Source of the DNA: Clostridia bacterium | Lineage (GTDB): Bacteria > Bacillota > Clostridia > TANB77 > CAG-508 | Assembly (NCBI GenBank): GCA_900752335.1 | Contig: CAADUZ010000007.1 | Span: 1-64,000 of the forward strand | Reading direction: 5' to 3' | DNA: 64,000 nucleotides | Part shown: positions 8,869-16,732 of the stretch, piece after piece | Numbering within the stretch: the stretch's first letter is position 1 | Layout: every line of letters starts with the position of its first letter | Made by a program: the position numbers and the translations under genes | Notes under the pieces: model-generated | Told to the model about the DNA's origin: nothing | Databases searched by the model: none | The model's input: the letters and a program-made list of their open reading frames with translations, nothing else

Positions 8869-8903
8869 TAAAATATCATTCGGAAATGAATGATATTTTT
8901 TTG
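8869..8903 (+). terminator. Rho-independent terminator of tRNA-Leu
   Basis: AAATATCATTC (8871-8881) pairs with GAATGATATTT (8888-8898) across a 6-nt loop, followed by a run of T. Confidence 0.8.
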
Positions 8904-8938
8904 TAAAAAATTGTCTTTAAGTGGTTTCGTTACAATTT

Positions 8939-9469
8939 TCATTTTATTAATTCTATTTGCTCTTCTATATTTATATTTGAGAAATCTTCAATAAACTTCT
9001 CTACTTTATCTTCTTTTAAATATTTAGGCGTTCCATCTACATACCCCATGTATTTTGCTATATTTTCATTTTTCATATTATCTATATGATATTTCTCTAT
9101 TAAACTTTTATTTAAACAGTCATAATCATAGTAGAATTTATCATGGTTTTTTATTAACTCTATCGTTTCCTCTTTAAAATATTTTAAATAAAAAGCATCG
9201 TCTGTTAGTAAATGAATGAAATATCCCTTCCAATAATCGTCTGATATATCTACGCTTTTGTCTTGTAAAAATTCTTTTAAATGAATATCTAATTCTTTAT
9301 TTCCCCATCTTCCATAATGTGTTTCACTTTTACTTACATTTTTATCCGTCAAGCTAATTAAATCTGGTGCAAGTATACCTTCATAAAATTTTTCTTTGTT
9401 CTTTATTTCATTTACATGTTTTTTTATATATTCTTTTCCTACAGCAATATGTATTACAAATCCTGGCAT
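8939..9469 (-). CDS. Zinc-dependent phospholipase C-like protein
   Basis: 176 residues from the ATG at 9469, which follows AAAGGAACGG. An upstream in-frame start at 9529 lacks an RBS. The N-terminus MPGFVIHIAVGKEYIKKH, ETHYGRWG, YFIHLLTDDAFYLKYF and DYDCLNKSLI resemble the His/Asp-rich all-helical fold of the zinc-dependent phospholipase C/S1-P1 nuclease-like group found widely in Clostridia. There is no signal peptide, so it is probably cytoplasmic. The activity is unproven. Confidence 0.6.
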   Translation of the reverse strand: MPGFVIHIAVGKEYIKKHVNEIKNKEKFYEGILAPDLISLTDKNVSKSETHYGRWGNKELDIHLKEFLQDKSVDISDDYWKGYFIHLLTDDAFYLKYFKEETIELIKNHDKFYYDYDCLNKSLIEKYHIDNMKNENIAKYMGYVDGTPKYLKEDKVEKFIEDFSNINIEEQIELIK

Positions 9470-9575
9470 TTTCCGTTCCTTTCTTCTTTTCTTTGAGATT
9501 ATATCATTGAAATAGGCAAAAGTACACACTTTTATGCAAAATGTTTAATAAAAAGTTATTGATTTTATATATGGT

Positions 9576-9602
9576 AAAGGTGGCGCTAAAAAGCACCACC
9601 TT
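9576..9602 (-). terminator. Strong hairpin after the small gene at 9611-9862
   Basis: AAGGTGGCGCT pairs with AGCACCACCTT across a 4-nt loop, with one G-T pair. It lies 9 nt past the stop codon of the minus-strand gene. The T-run is short, so terminator function is likely but not certain. Confidence 0.55.
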
Positions 9603-9610
9603 ATTCGCAT

Positions 9611-9862
9611 TTACAGTTGCTCAAGTTCTTTTTTTATGGCGAAGATTTTATCTTGCACCTCGTCCATGATTTGTTCGCGCAGTTCTCTTGATAGCTGCAT
9701 TCTTACTTCACGTGTCTGTTTCGTGTTGTCGTTGTAGGCACTCCAGAAGAGAGCAAATATTTTTGCGTCATAATTTCTCATGACTTCCATTGCCTCTTCC
9801 AATGTCTCTAATTCAGTGAGAAGTTTCCGTGCCTTTTCAATGTTTTCATTGCTAACTTTCAT
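9611..9862 (-). CDS. Small orphan helical protein with atypical codon use
   Basis: 83 residues from the ATG at 9862, which follows AGGAGG at an ideal distance. I do not recognise it. The sequence is almost all charged helix (ENIEKARKLLTELETLEEAM, then a Met/Gln/Glu-rich second half) with no membrane segment or Cys, so a coiled-coil or helical hairpin is likely. Many codons end in G or C (CTC, GCC, CGC, GTG, ATC), unlike the neighbouring genes. It is a single-gene unit with a hairpin after it and a 14-bp palindrome upstream. Recent transfer is possible. Confidence 0.7.
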   Translation of the reverse strand: MKVSNENIEKARKLLTELETLEEAMEVMRNYDAKIFALFWSAYNDNTKQTREVRMQLSRELREQIMDEVQDKIFAIKKELEQL

Positions 9863-9906
9863 GCTTTTTCCTCCTAACAAAATTTTGTTTATGGAATATA
9901 TATAAA

Positions 9907-9920
9907 CTGGCATTTGCCAG
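9907..9920. promoter_or_regulatory. 14-bp perfect palindrome upstream of the small orphan gene
   Basis: CTGGCATTTGCCAG lies about 45 bp upstream of the start codon at 9862, in the region expected to hold the promoter. It could be an operator for a dimeric regulator or a short RNA hairpin. Confidence 0.4.
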
Positions 9921-10082
9921 ATAATTTTATATAAGATATTTTAACATGATTTTTTAGTAATTTCTAGTATTACTTATAATTTTCTATATGAAGTAACATT
10001 TTATTGACTCTGTGTACTATAAATAATATAATATATTACAATTCTTAAAATCAACAAAGTATAATTGGAGGTGAATTTAGCA

Positions 10083-10307
10083 GTGCTTAAGGAACATGAA
10101 AAGATATTTCTAAAAATATTGAAAGATATTAAAAACAAAAATTTTCCTACTATAAAAGAATTAAAAGATTTTTATAAAAATGAATATGATAAAATTATAG
10201 AAACACTATTTAAATCTGGTTATATTACAGATGAAATAGTGCATTTAACAGTTACAGGCATATCATATTTAGAGCAATTAGAAAAAATAAGCAAAAATAG
10301 GATTTAA
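10083..10307 (+). CDS. Small winged-helix-like protein
   Basis: 74 residues from GTG at 10083. GGAGG at 10067-10071 fits this start, and a TTG at 10065 lies before the RBS and cannot be used with it. The protein has two Lys-rich helices (FLKILKDIKNKN, TIKELKDFYKNEYDKIIETL), then a beta-turn-beta segment (GYITDEIVHLTVTGISYL) that looks like the wing of a small winged helix. It is probably DNA-binding, but no family was recognised. A terminator follows it. Confidence 0.65.
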   Translation: MLKEHEKIFLKILKDIKNKNFPTIKELKDFYKNEYDKIIETLFKSGYITDEIVHLTVTGISYLEQLEKISKNRI

Positions 10308-10321
10308 ATTAAATTTTAAAG

Positions 10322-10367
10322 TCAATAGCTAAAACTGTAGTCTATGTCTTTAGCTATTGATATTATT
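10322..10367 (+). terminator. Terminator-like hairpin after the winged-helix gene
   Basis: TCAATAGCTAAA (10322-10333) pairs perfectly with TTTAGCTATTGA (10349-10360), followed by TATTATT. The loop is 15 nt. Confidence 0.6.
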
Positions 10368-10444
10368 ATGGTACACATTCGTCTGCTCCATAATGCTGTC
10401 AATTATAAAAAAATTATAGTTATTGACTGTGAAATAGTATATAT

Positions 10445-10490
10445 ACAAAGTTTACCAAGTGTACTTTGATTCACTTGGTAAACTTTTATA
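10445..10490 (-). terminator. Terminator of the RhuM-family gene
   Basis: AAGTTTACCAAGTG (10448-10461) pairs perfectly with CACTTGGTAAACTT (10472-10485). It sits just past the minus-strand stop at 10492, with T-rich sequence on both sides, so it may work in both directions. Confidence 0.75.
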
Positions 10491-10491
10491 C

Positions 10492-11511
10492 TTATTTACT
10501 ATTATTTTCTTTTAAATATCTTTGATACATTTCATCCATACTAGAAATATATTGCATATCTTGTTTTACTCTAAATTTTTCATATTCTTTCTCTGCTTTT
10601 TCAACAGCTTGTTTATGTGAAATTTTTCCTGAATCTTTTAGTATTTCTTTTTTTCTAAATTTTAAAAGATTATCTGTTTCATTTATCCAGTCCTTCATTG
10701 TCATAACTTGATTTTCTTCTGCCATTGATTCTGCATAATCTAAAAAGAAATTTGTTAAATTATTTAGTTTTTTTAATTCTTCTTCATTCAAATAGTTTTT
10801 TGCTATACTAACATCATATTTATATATCATTCCATCTGGAGCTTCTTTCCATGTCGTTAGTCCCATATTTTCTTTTTCTGCATTTACTCTATTATAAATT
10901 AACTCTGCTGCAGTATGGCCTGTTATTGCATAATGTAATTTATTTTGAACAATTTTGAAAAATGTATATGCTTCTTCTGATTTTTTGTCATAATCAATAG
11001 ATGTCGCTATAAATAAATCTGTTATTTTTTGATAAGCCATTCTTTCGCTTGTACGAATTACTTTAATTCTTTCTAATAACTCATCAAAATATTGCCTATT
11101 TACTTTGCCACCTTTTAAAAATCTATCATCATCTAAAGCAAAACCTTTTACCATATATTCTTTTATTATTTTGTTTGCCCATTGTCTGAATTTTACTGCT
11201 TTTTTTGAGTTTACTCTATATCCAATTGATATAATCATATCTAAATTATAGTATTTCGTTTTATACTTATGTCCATTTTTTCCAATAGTCTCCAAAATGG
11301 AGAATGTTGAATCTTCTTCTAATTCCTCTTGTTCGTAAATATTTGATATATGTTTATAAATTGCTTTATCATTAACATCAAATAATTCTGCAATAGCTTG
11401 TGCATTTAGCCAAACATCTTCATTTTGTAAAATTACTTCTATATTAGTATTTCCTTCTTCATCCGTATAAAAAATAATGTTGTTTTTATTTCCAATTAGT
11501 TTGTTATTCAT
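10492..11511 (-). CDS. RhuM family protein
   Basis: 339 residues. The start IIFYTDEEGNTNIEVILQNE, then DVWLNAQAIAELFDVNDKAI, YYNLDMIISIGYRVNSKKA and RQWANKIIKEYM are hallmarks of the virulence RhuM family. The first half is a helix-turn-helix/BRO-N-like region. The second half is a charged helical domain containing RIKVIRTSERMAYQKITDLF. These genes are common on mobile islands, and their biochemical role is not established. The ATG follows GGAG at 10 nt. It is flanked by a 350-nt non-coding gap and small orphan genes, which suits an accessory region. Confidence 0.85.
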   Translation of the reverse strand: MNNKLIGNKNNIIFYTDEEGNTNIEVILQNEDVWLNAQAIAELFDVNDKAIYKHISNIYEQEELEEDSTFSILETIGKNGHKYKTKYYNLDMIISIGYRVNSKKAVKFRQWANKIIKEYMVKGFALDDDRFLKGGKVNRQYFDELLERIKVIRTSERMAYQKITDLFIATSIDYDKKSEEAYTFFKIVQNKLHYAITGHTAAELIYNRVNAEKENMGLTTWKEAPDGMIYKYDVSIAKNYLNEEELKKLNNLTNFFLDYAESMAEENQVMTMKDWINETDNLLKFRKKEILKDSGKISHKQAVEKAEKEYEKFRVKQDMQYISSMDEMYQRYLKENNSK

Positions 11512-11863
11512 AATAAACCAACTCCATTTCTTGTTTGTTATATGTTATCAAACAATTGTTCTTTTGTCAATTAGTTTATTATGTTTTGGTTAATAATTTT
11601 TATTAATACACTAAGTGAACTTTTACTTCAAAAATGGTGAATTTTGAATTTACTCGGTGAATTTGCGTACTCTAACAAGCATTTTTCAGTCGTTCATTTG
11701 GTAAATTTTTACATTAAATTTGCTTAAAATTTTTGTTCTTTTAATAACTCTAGGAGGCTTGCCCTTCTATGCATATGGGTAATGCGTTAAGCATCACTAT
11801 CCTGCCTTTAGTTTTTGAGCTTGCGAAGTAATATTTTTTCAAGAAATTAAATTTTGTATTATT
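11512..11863. other. Gene-free stretch with an unexplained GC-richer block
   Basis: No convincing gene was found on either strand. The part nearest 11520 is AT-rich and should hold the RhuM promoter. The block 11748-11835 is richer in GC and has several small self-complementary segments, for example TTGCCC with GGGTAA and TGC with GCA. It could be a small structured RNA or the remnant of an element. I could not match it to any known RNA class. Confidence 0.35.
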
Positions 11864-12784
11864 TTATATATTTATTTCTTGTTCTCTATAAATAGCAATT
11901 GGAGTAACTGTTATCTCAATGTTCTTATTACTTATGAAAAATATATCTTCAAATGAAGCTGTTACATCAATCATATTTTTGTATGCTTCCCTTATACCAG
12001 GTTGTTCATCTACATCTTGATTATTATTAGTGTTTTTATTTGTTTCAATATTTGGTAGATATGTTATTTGCCCCACAATAGTCCATTCATTCATAGGATT
12101 TTGAGTATATAAAATTCTTAACATATCAGTATTTAATCTTAAATATGTTGTGTCTAAAACAACTCGATATATTATTTCTTGATTATCTCCTTGTATTATT
12201 AACTCAAATCCGTCGTCATTGAATAATTCTATCATTTTCTTTAATCCATTGAGCATTTCCTGATCTTGCTTTAATCCATTTTCCTTTATTATTTCCCTAA
12301 TTTGCTTATTATCTTCATATTTTTGTTTTCCGCTTTTATTTTCTGTACTACTATCCGTACTACTTGAATATATCGAGTATGCAACAATCTCTCCAATATT
12401 ATTAAATTCTTCCAAATACATTTTCATCCTATTATAATTATGTATTTTTACTTTTCCCTTTATTTTTATTATAAACTTATCTTGTAATTTTTCTTTATAG
12501 TTGTCTTTATTTATATCTTCTGGAGTATAAATATTCCCTTTTAATTCTTCCTCTAATTTATTATAAATATGGTCATGTAATATTTTATTTTCTGTAACAT
12601 TAGAATACTCTCCAACTTTATCTTCTGTGCTTTGTCCTAATATTGGTTTGGTTACTTTTTCTCCTGTTTCCTTGCTGCTTACATATGAATTTACTATTGC
12701 TTCTGCAACTCCTTCATTAACTTGTGAATATAAAGAATTCACTCTATCCTTATCTAAATATATAAAATCCCTAATATTTTTCAT
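11864..12784 (-). CDS. Soluble protein of unknown function (DUF6414-like)
   Basis: 306 residues from the second of two nearby ATGs (12784). The first ATG at 12790 is too close to AAGGAGG. The N-terminus NIRDFIYLDKDRVNSLYSQV resembles the uncharacterised DUF6414 proteins, as far as I can tell from memory. The middle is charged and helical (EDNKQIREIIKEN), and the C-terminus has beta strands around IYRVVLDTTYLRL and EWTIVGQITYLP. There is no signal peptide. It is the last gene of a three-gene operon, and its RBS is encoded inside the preceding small membrane gene. The function is unknown. Confidence 0.7.
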   Translation of the reverse strand: MKNIRDFIYLDKDRVNSLYSQVNEGVAEAIVNSYVSSKETGEKVTKPILGQSTEDKVGEYSNVTENKILHDHIYNKLEEELKGNIYTPEDINKDNYKEKLQDKFIIKIKGKVKIHNYNRMKMYLEEFNNIGEIVAYSIYSSSTDSSTENKSGKQKYEDNKQIREIIKENGLKQDQEMLNGLKKMIELFNDDGFELIIQGDNQEIIYRVVLDTTYLRLNTDMLRILYTQNPMNEWTIVGQITYLPNIETNKNTNNNQDVDEQPGIREAYKNMIDVTASFEDIFFISNKNIEITVTPIAIYREQEINI

Positions 12785-12962
12785 TTTCATTCCTCCTTTT
12801 ATTGAGTTCCTTTTCTACTATACTTTTTTGTTTTTTGTATTCTTCCAAAATTTCATTATATTTTTTGTCTCTCTTGGTTATAATGCTCCAAATGCCTATT
12901 ATAATTGTAAAAAGCACAAATACTAAACCTATAATAAAAAAAATATTAATTATATTATTCAT
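12771..12962 (-). CDS. Small single-pass membrane protein with coiled-coil tail
   Basis: 63 residues. Residues 3-27 form one hydrophobic helix (IINIFFIIGLVFVLFTIIIG), followed by a strongly charged helix rich in Lys and Glu, so the tail is probably cytoplasmic and coiled-coil. It overlaps the upstream membrane gene by 8 nt and the downstream DUF6414-like gene by 14 nt. Such tight coupling suggests that the three products act together in fixed ratio. No family was recognised. Confidence 0.65.
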   Translation of the reverse strand: MNNIINIFFIIGLVFVLFTIIIGIWSIITKRDKKYNEILEEYKKQKSIVEKELNKRRNENEKY

Positions 12963-13377
12963 AACTTTGCACCTCTATTCTATACAATATTATTTGTATT
13001 ATTGTTCCTAAAATCCCACTTACTATTGTCATAATCATCGAAAAAGTATAAACTTTTTGTAGTGACATAAATTCTATATTGTTTTGCATATTTTGTAATT
13101 GTATTCCGCCATATAATATAGCAGAAAAAATCAATAATATTATTAATGAAACAAAAAACAAATTGAAAACAATATCACTTTTAATTTTCTTTTTCATATC
13201 ATTAACATCCCATAAGCAAGTAGCACATACCATTATAGTAAAAAACAATAATTCTGGTATACAATCTTTTAATTGTAAAGGCATATTACATAAGTAATGC
13301 AAAATAACATATATTATTAATGGCATCAATGCAAAGAAGATTCCAAAAATAAACCAATTTAATATTCTTTTCCCCAT
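12955..13377 (-). CDS. Four-helix membrane protein of unknown function
   Basis: 140 residues with four hydrophobic segments, around 5-28, 43-57, 71-92 and 112-133. The loop LWDVNDMKKKIKSD is likely cytoplasmic. The ATG follows GGGAG. It is the first gene of the tightly overlapping operon with the small membrane protein and the DUF6414-like protein. I recognise no conserved motif and propose no function beyond membrane anchoring. Confidence 0.65.
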   Translation of the reverse strand: MGKRILNWFIFGIFFALMPLIIYVILHYLCNMPLQLKDCIPELLFFTIMVCATCLWDVNDMKKKIKSDIVFNLFFVSLIILLIFSAILYGGIQLQNMQNNIEFMSLQKVYTFSMIMTIVSGILGTIIQIILYRIEVQSYE

Positions 13378-13395
13378 TTTTTATCTCCCATTATT

Positions 13396-13947
13396 TTATA
13401 AATAACTTACTATCTCTTCAAATGTATCATATCCACTTTCACTATTAATATGTCCACCATTTGGTATTATAATTTGTTCTGTGGCAATTGTATCTGCAAA
13501 CTCTTTTTCAACTTCATATTTTACATATGGGTCATTATCTGAATAAAAACAAATTATTTGATTAACATACTGTTTTACATCTTTTAAATTATCAAAATAC
13601 ATTGATTCATTGACATTATCGTATTCTTCATTTATTCCTAAATAATTATTAAATCCACATACAGATATTAATTTTTTAATCTTTATCTTGTTTTCAGTTA
13701 AAAATTTTGAAATGAAAACTGGTGCTATACTGTGAGCAATAATAGTTGTGTTTTCATTTATTAGTCCTAAATCTAAATAATATTTTAACAATTTACTCCA
13801 ATTTTCATAATTTTGATATCTTATTCCTACTGGAAATTGAGGTACATAGCACTGTTTGCCATCGTCTTCAATAAAATCATGTAACCAACTAAACCAATTT
13901 TCAAATGGACTTCCAAATGAACCATGTATTATAAAATAATTTTCCAT
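13396..13947 (-). CDS. RBBP9/YdeN family alpha/beta hydrolase
   Basis: 183 residues, the normal size for the single-domain RBBP9/YdeN serine hydrolases. The N-terminal FIIHGSFGSPFENWF is the oxyanion-hole strand, IIAHSIAPV carries the nucleophile Ser (the usual first Gly of GxSxG is Ala here), CFYSDNDPYVKY gives the acid, and NGGHINSESGY gives the catalytic His. It is probably a small esterase of unknown substrate in the cytoplasm. It lies 18 nt upstream of the three-gene membrane operon on the same strand and may share its transcript. Confidence 0.85.
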   Translation of the reverse strand: MENYFIIHGSFGSPFENWFSWLHDFIEDDGKQCYVPQFPVGIRYQNYENWSKLLKYYLDLGLINENTTIIAHSIAPVFISKFLTENKIKIKKLISVCGFNNYLGINEEYDNVNESMYFDNLKDVKQYVNQIICFYSDNDPYVKYEVEKEFADTIATEQIIIPNGGHINSESGYDTFEEIVSYL

Positions 13948-14142
13948 AAACTTCCTCTCTTTATAATTTTTTTAGAAATACTTTTATTTCTTTTTTACAC
14001 CTAAACTATACCATAAAATCTATTAATTTACAACTTAAAACAGATATTAGTGTCCAATATTTCTCTAATAAATGTGTATAAAATAATTAGAATTGAATAA
14101 AGATAAAAATCCTCTATTTTATATTTGATTTTAAATAATATG

Positions 14143-14177
14143 TAACTCCCATATTTTATATAATATAGGAGTTTTTG
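14143..14177. terminator. Hairpin between cotJC and the hydrolase gene
   Basis: AACTCCCATATT (14144-14155) pairs with AATATAGGAGTT (14162-14173) with one mismatch. It is followed by TTTT on the plus strand and lies 40 nt past the cotJC stop, so it probably ends the cotJ operon on the minus strand. Confidence 0.5.
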
Positions 14178-14215
14178 CATTAAATATAGTACTTGCTAAA
14201 AATCCATTTAGTTTT

Positions 14216-14815
14216 TTATTTACAGCCACAATTATTGCTCATGTAAAATTTCTTCTCTGCAAGTTTATCTTGTACCCCTCGAAGTGCTTCTCCAAATCTT
14301 TGGAAGTGGACTACTTCTCTCTCACGTAAGAATTTAAGTGGATCTAATACGTCTGGGTCATCTCTACATAAATCAATTAACTTTTCATAGGTTGCTCTGG
14401 CTTTTTGTTCTGCAGCCAAATCTTCCTGTAAGTTTGCAATAGGGTCTCCTTTGCAAGCTATATATGCTGCTGTCCAAGGTGTTCCTGCGGCCGACTGTGG
14501 ATATACGTCTACCCCATGGTCTGTATAATATGCGCCAAGTCCCGCTTTCTCTATTTCTTCTATTGAAGCACCATCAGTTAATTGATGCACTATGGTTCCT
14601 ACCATTTCAAGGTGAGCTAGTTCCTCCGTTCCAATGTCGTTTAGCACTGCTTTTGCTTTTTGGTCTGGCATTCCCAATCTTTGCGATAAATATCGAAGTG
14701 ATGCTGCAAGTTCTCCATCTGGACCACCATATTGAGATATTATAACTTTTGCAAGTTTTGGATTAGGACATTTTATATTTATTGGATATTGTAATACTTT
14801 ATTATAAGTCCACAT
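14216..14815 (-). CDS. cotJC: Spore coat protein CotJC (manganese catalase family)
   Basis: 199 residues from the ATG at 14815, which follows AAAGGAG. An in-frame GTG three codons upstream overlaps the RBS. EELAHLEMVG and EREVVHFQRFGEAL supply the Glu and His ligands of the di-manganese ferritin-like bundle, and SQYGGPDGELAASLRYLSQR is the typical CotJC N-terminus. The protein is an inner spore-coat component related to Mn catalase. It overlaps the cotJB 3' end. The presence of cotJABC argues strongly for a spore former, with transcription expected from a mother-cell sigma factor. Confidence 0.95.
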   Translation of the reverse strand: MWTYNKVLQYPINIKCPNPKLAKVIISQYGGPDGELAASLRYLSQRLGMPDQKAKAVLNDIGTEELAHLEMVGTIVHQLTDGASIEEIEKAGLGAYYTDHGVDVYPQSAAGTPWTAAYIACKGDPIANLQEDLAAEQKARATYEKLIDLCRDDPDVLDPLKFLREREVVHFQRFGEALRGVQDKLAEKKFYMSNNCGCK

Positions 14816-15224
14816 TGAAATCACTCCTTTCCCATGGCCAAGGCTCTTCTAGCCATCTCCATTTATTGCATGGATAATAAATAGAAAGTGGACCAAATAT
14901 TCTTTGATATTTATCTTTTATTTCTTCTAGTCTATTGCAATATTCTTTGTGCAAACATATTGCTTTTCTATCGTCTGGGTGAGTATCAAGATATTCTGAA
15001 ATATCAACTACTGCGAAACTTAAACATTTTATTTGTTTCATCATTTCTTGTCTTACTCTATTTCTATTTTGCATACATTCTTCTTTGTTACAACTGTTGC
15101 AGCAATTTAAATCGTCATTAAGTGCTGTAGCTGTATTGTATCCAAATGCTGCATTTATTCCTTGCACATTGTATTTGCAGTCGTTTTGCATATTGCAATT
15201 TCTGTTTTCTTCATTGTTTTCCAT
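14802..15224 (-). CDS. cotJB: Spore coat protein CotJB with Cys-rich N-terminal extension
   Basis: 140 residues. The CotJB domain occupies the last 85 or so residues, from IKCLSFAVVDISEYLDTHPD to WRWLEEPWPWE, with the usual YPCNKW segment. The first 50 residues are an extension rich in Asn and Cys (CNSCNKEECMQNRN) that is longer than in Bacillus CotJB and could bind metal or form disulfides in the coat. The start overlaps the cotJA stop as TAATG, so the two are translationally coupled. Confidence 0.92.
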   Translation of the reverse strand: MENNEENRNCNMQNDCKYNVQGINAAFGYNTATALNDDLNCCNSCNKEECMQNRNRVRQEMMKQIKCLSFAVVDISEYLDTHPDDRKAICLHKEYCNRLEEIKDKYQRIFGPLSIYYPCNKWRWLEEPWPWERSDFNVDL

Positions 15225-15607
15225 TAGCCATTACACCCCTCTCTTATTGTATTTCTTCTTTTTAGATAGTTTATAAATTCCATACTTTGACAAGGTTCGT
15301 ATGGGTTAACTAATTCTGGAAATATTGTTCCGTTTTTTAGTCCACAACAAGGTGTAAAAGTTTTATCTAATGTTTGCATTGGTACATAGCTTTGAGCAAG
15401 CATTGGGTTTAATGGAAATACGCTTTCTTCTGTATCAAAGCCACAACCGCAATCGTATTGGTTCATTTGACAGCAGTCTGTATTGCAATTACAACAGTTA
15501 TTATCTGATGCCATGTCATAGCTTGAAACATTATCACAGGCATCTTCTAATACTTGGTTGTCATTGTTGTAACACATACAGCTGCATCCTCTAAATCTAT
15601 TATACAT
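15224..15607 (-). CDS. cotJA: Spore coat-associated protein CotJA with Cys-rich N-terminus
   Basis: 127 residues. The CotJA domain (LAQSYVPMQTLDKTFTPCCG, then FPELVNPYEP) is in the second half. The first 60 residues carry repeated Cys pairs (GCSCMCY, NNCCNCNTDCC, DCGCG) not seen in the short Bacillus protein. CotJA is needed to assemble CotJC in the coat. The ATG follows TAGGAGGAAA. It is the first gene of cotJABC. The 120 bp upstream should hold a sporulation sigma-factor promoter, but I could not place one with confidence. Confidence 0.88.
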   Translation of the reverse strand: MYNRFRGCSCMCYNNDNQVLEDACDNVSSYDMASDNNCCNCNTDCCQMNQYDCGCGFDTEESVFPLNPMLAQSYVPMQTLDKTFTPCCGLKNGTIFPELVNPYEPCQSMEFINYLKRRNTIREGCNG

Positions 15608-15669
15608 ATTACTTTCCTCCTATTCATATGTTATATTACATAATATGTATAATTTATGTAAATTGATAC

Positions 15670-15705
15670 ATAAAAAAGAACATTTACTAAAATGTAAATG
15701 CTCTT
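15670..15705 (-). terminator. Rho-independent terminator
   Basis: AAGAACATTTAC (15676-15687) pairs with GTAAATGCTCTT (15694-15705) with one mismatch, and TTTTTTA follows on the minus strand. It ends the transcript of the membrane gene at 15730-16191 and separates it from cotJA. Confidence 0.8.
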
Positions 15706-15729
15706 CTAACTTTTGTAATATAACTGTAT

Positions 15730-16191
15730 CTAAACTATATACTTTAATGTAGTTCGCTCTACTTTATTATCTGTATCAAAATATACTGTCAGCTTATATG
15801 TATCCACACTGAAAAAATGAACTATTTCGCCAGCATCAAATACATAAAAGTCCTCTTCTGCATCTTTATATGTATATTGGGGCTCTCCTAATAAATTTGT
15901 AACCTCTTCTTTCGTTAGTCCTATAAGTCTTTGTTCCTCATATACTTCTTGCATTTTCTCATAAGTTCTATCTGGCATTTCACTTATATATGATAGTACT
16001 GTCAAAGAGATACCTGCTACTATTCCTGTGCATAAAATTACAATAACTAAATATATTAATGTTTGTGAAAGCTTACTTCTTTTTGACAAGTTTGTTTTTA
16101 CTGAATATGTTATTAATGCAGCTAATGCTAAACCTGGAGCTGCAATTACAATAAATGCTATAATTTCTATTATTAAACTTAAAATTATCAT
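15730..16191 (-). CDS. Membrane protein with SmpA/BamE-like tail
   Basis: 153 residues. Two hydrophobic segments span about 4-27 and 45-70. The soluble C-terminal part contains RLIGLTKEEVTNLLGEPQYT, which resembles the SmpA/OmlA/BLIP-type fold in which a helix is followed by a G-x-P turn, and it ends in beta strands. In Gram-positives such domains are found on envelope proteins of unknown role. It lies 30 nt downstream of the Ig-like lipid-facing protein gene on the same strand, so the two are probably co-transcribed. Confidence 0.6.
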   Translation of the reverse strand: MIILSLIIEIIAFIVIAAPGLALAALITYSVKTNLSKRSKLSQTLIYLVIVILCTGIVAGISLTVLSYISEMPDRTYEKMQEVYEEQRLIGLTKEEVTNLLGEPQYTYKDAEEDFYVFDAGEIVHFFSVDTYKLTVYFDTDNKVERTTLKYIV

Positions 16192-16221
16192 AATAATATT
16201 TATTCCTTATAAATTTACTTT

Positions 16222-16662
16222 CTACTCTATTTCAAATTCCACTGAAGCATATTTGCTTCCTATTTCTTTTACTAGTCTATATTTGCCTTTTTTTAGTTCT
16301 CCATATAGGTCTGTCCAGTCTATTTTCTCTTCTGTTTCTTTGCCACCATCTATTAAATATCCAATGGCATCTATTATATAGTCTTCGTCTTTTGCTTTAA
16401 TTTCTCTCCACTCTCCATTTATTTGCTTATCAATTCTGTATTCTTTTCCATAGCCGATAGGGCTTTCGGTTTTGTTTTTTATGATAATTATTGCACTTGT
16501 ATTTGTTAGTGTTCCTTCTTTTATTCTTATTTCTGCAATTTCTGAATATATTTCTTGCTCTACTTCATATGTTTGTTCTTGTGTATTTACTGCAAAGTAT
16601 ATTGCTACAGCAGCAATTATTAATACTAATATAAATATTATAATAACAAGTTTCTTTTTCAT
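16222..16662 (-). CDS. Membrane-anchored Ig-like domain protein
   Basis: 146 residues. An N-terminal hydrophobic helix (LVIIIFILVLIIAAVAIYFA) acts as an uncleaved anchor. The outer part (IKNKTESPIGYGKEYRIDKQ, NGEWREIKAKDEDYI, KKGKYRLVKEI) matches the bacterial Ig-like beta sandwich often seen in small lipoproteins of Firmicutes. It has no lipobox Cys. It is probably displayed on the outer face of the membrane. The function is unknown. Confidence 0.7.
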   Translation of the reverse strand: MKKKLVIIIFILVLIIAAVAIYFAVNTQEQTYEVEQEIYSEIAEIRIKEGTLTNTSAIIIIKNKTESPIGYGKEYRIDKQINGEWREIKAKDEDYIIDAIGYLIDGGKETEEKIDWTDLYGELKKGKYRLVKEIGSKYASVEFEIE

Positions 16663-16686
16663 ATTTTCTTTCTTTCATATGCACTT

Positions 16687-16717
16687 AAAGGTATAACTAT
16701 ATTAAAGTTATACCTTT
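16687..16717 (-). terminator. Hairpin after pyk
   Basis: AAAGGTATAACT (16687-16698) pairs perfectly with AGTTATACCTTT (16706-16717) across a 7-nt loop. It lies 16 nt past the pyk stop. The T-run is short. Confidence 0.65.
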
Positions 16718-16732
16718 AGTCATGTATATATT

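Noticed and set aside
8712..8906. Plus-strand ORF of 64 codons over tRNA-Leu
   Set aside because: It is the translation of the tRNA gene itself (GVAELADALVLGTSANGVEV), a known false ORF pattern.
10065..10082. TTG start for the winged-helix gene
   Set aside because: It lies in front of the GGAGG RBS, so the GTG at 10083 is the usable start.
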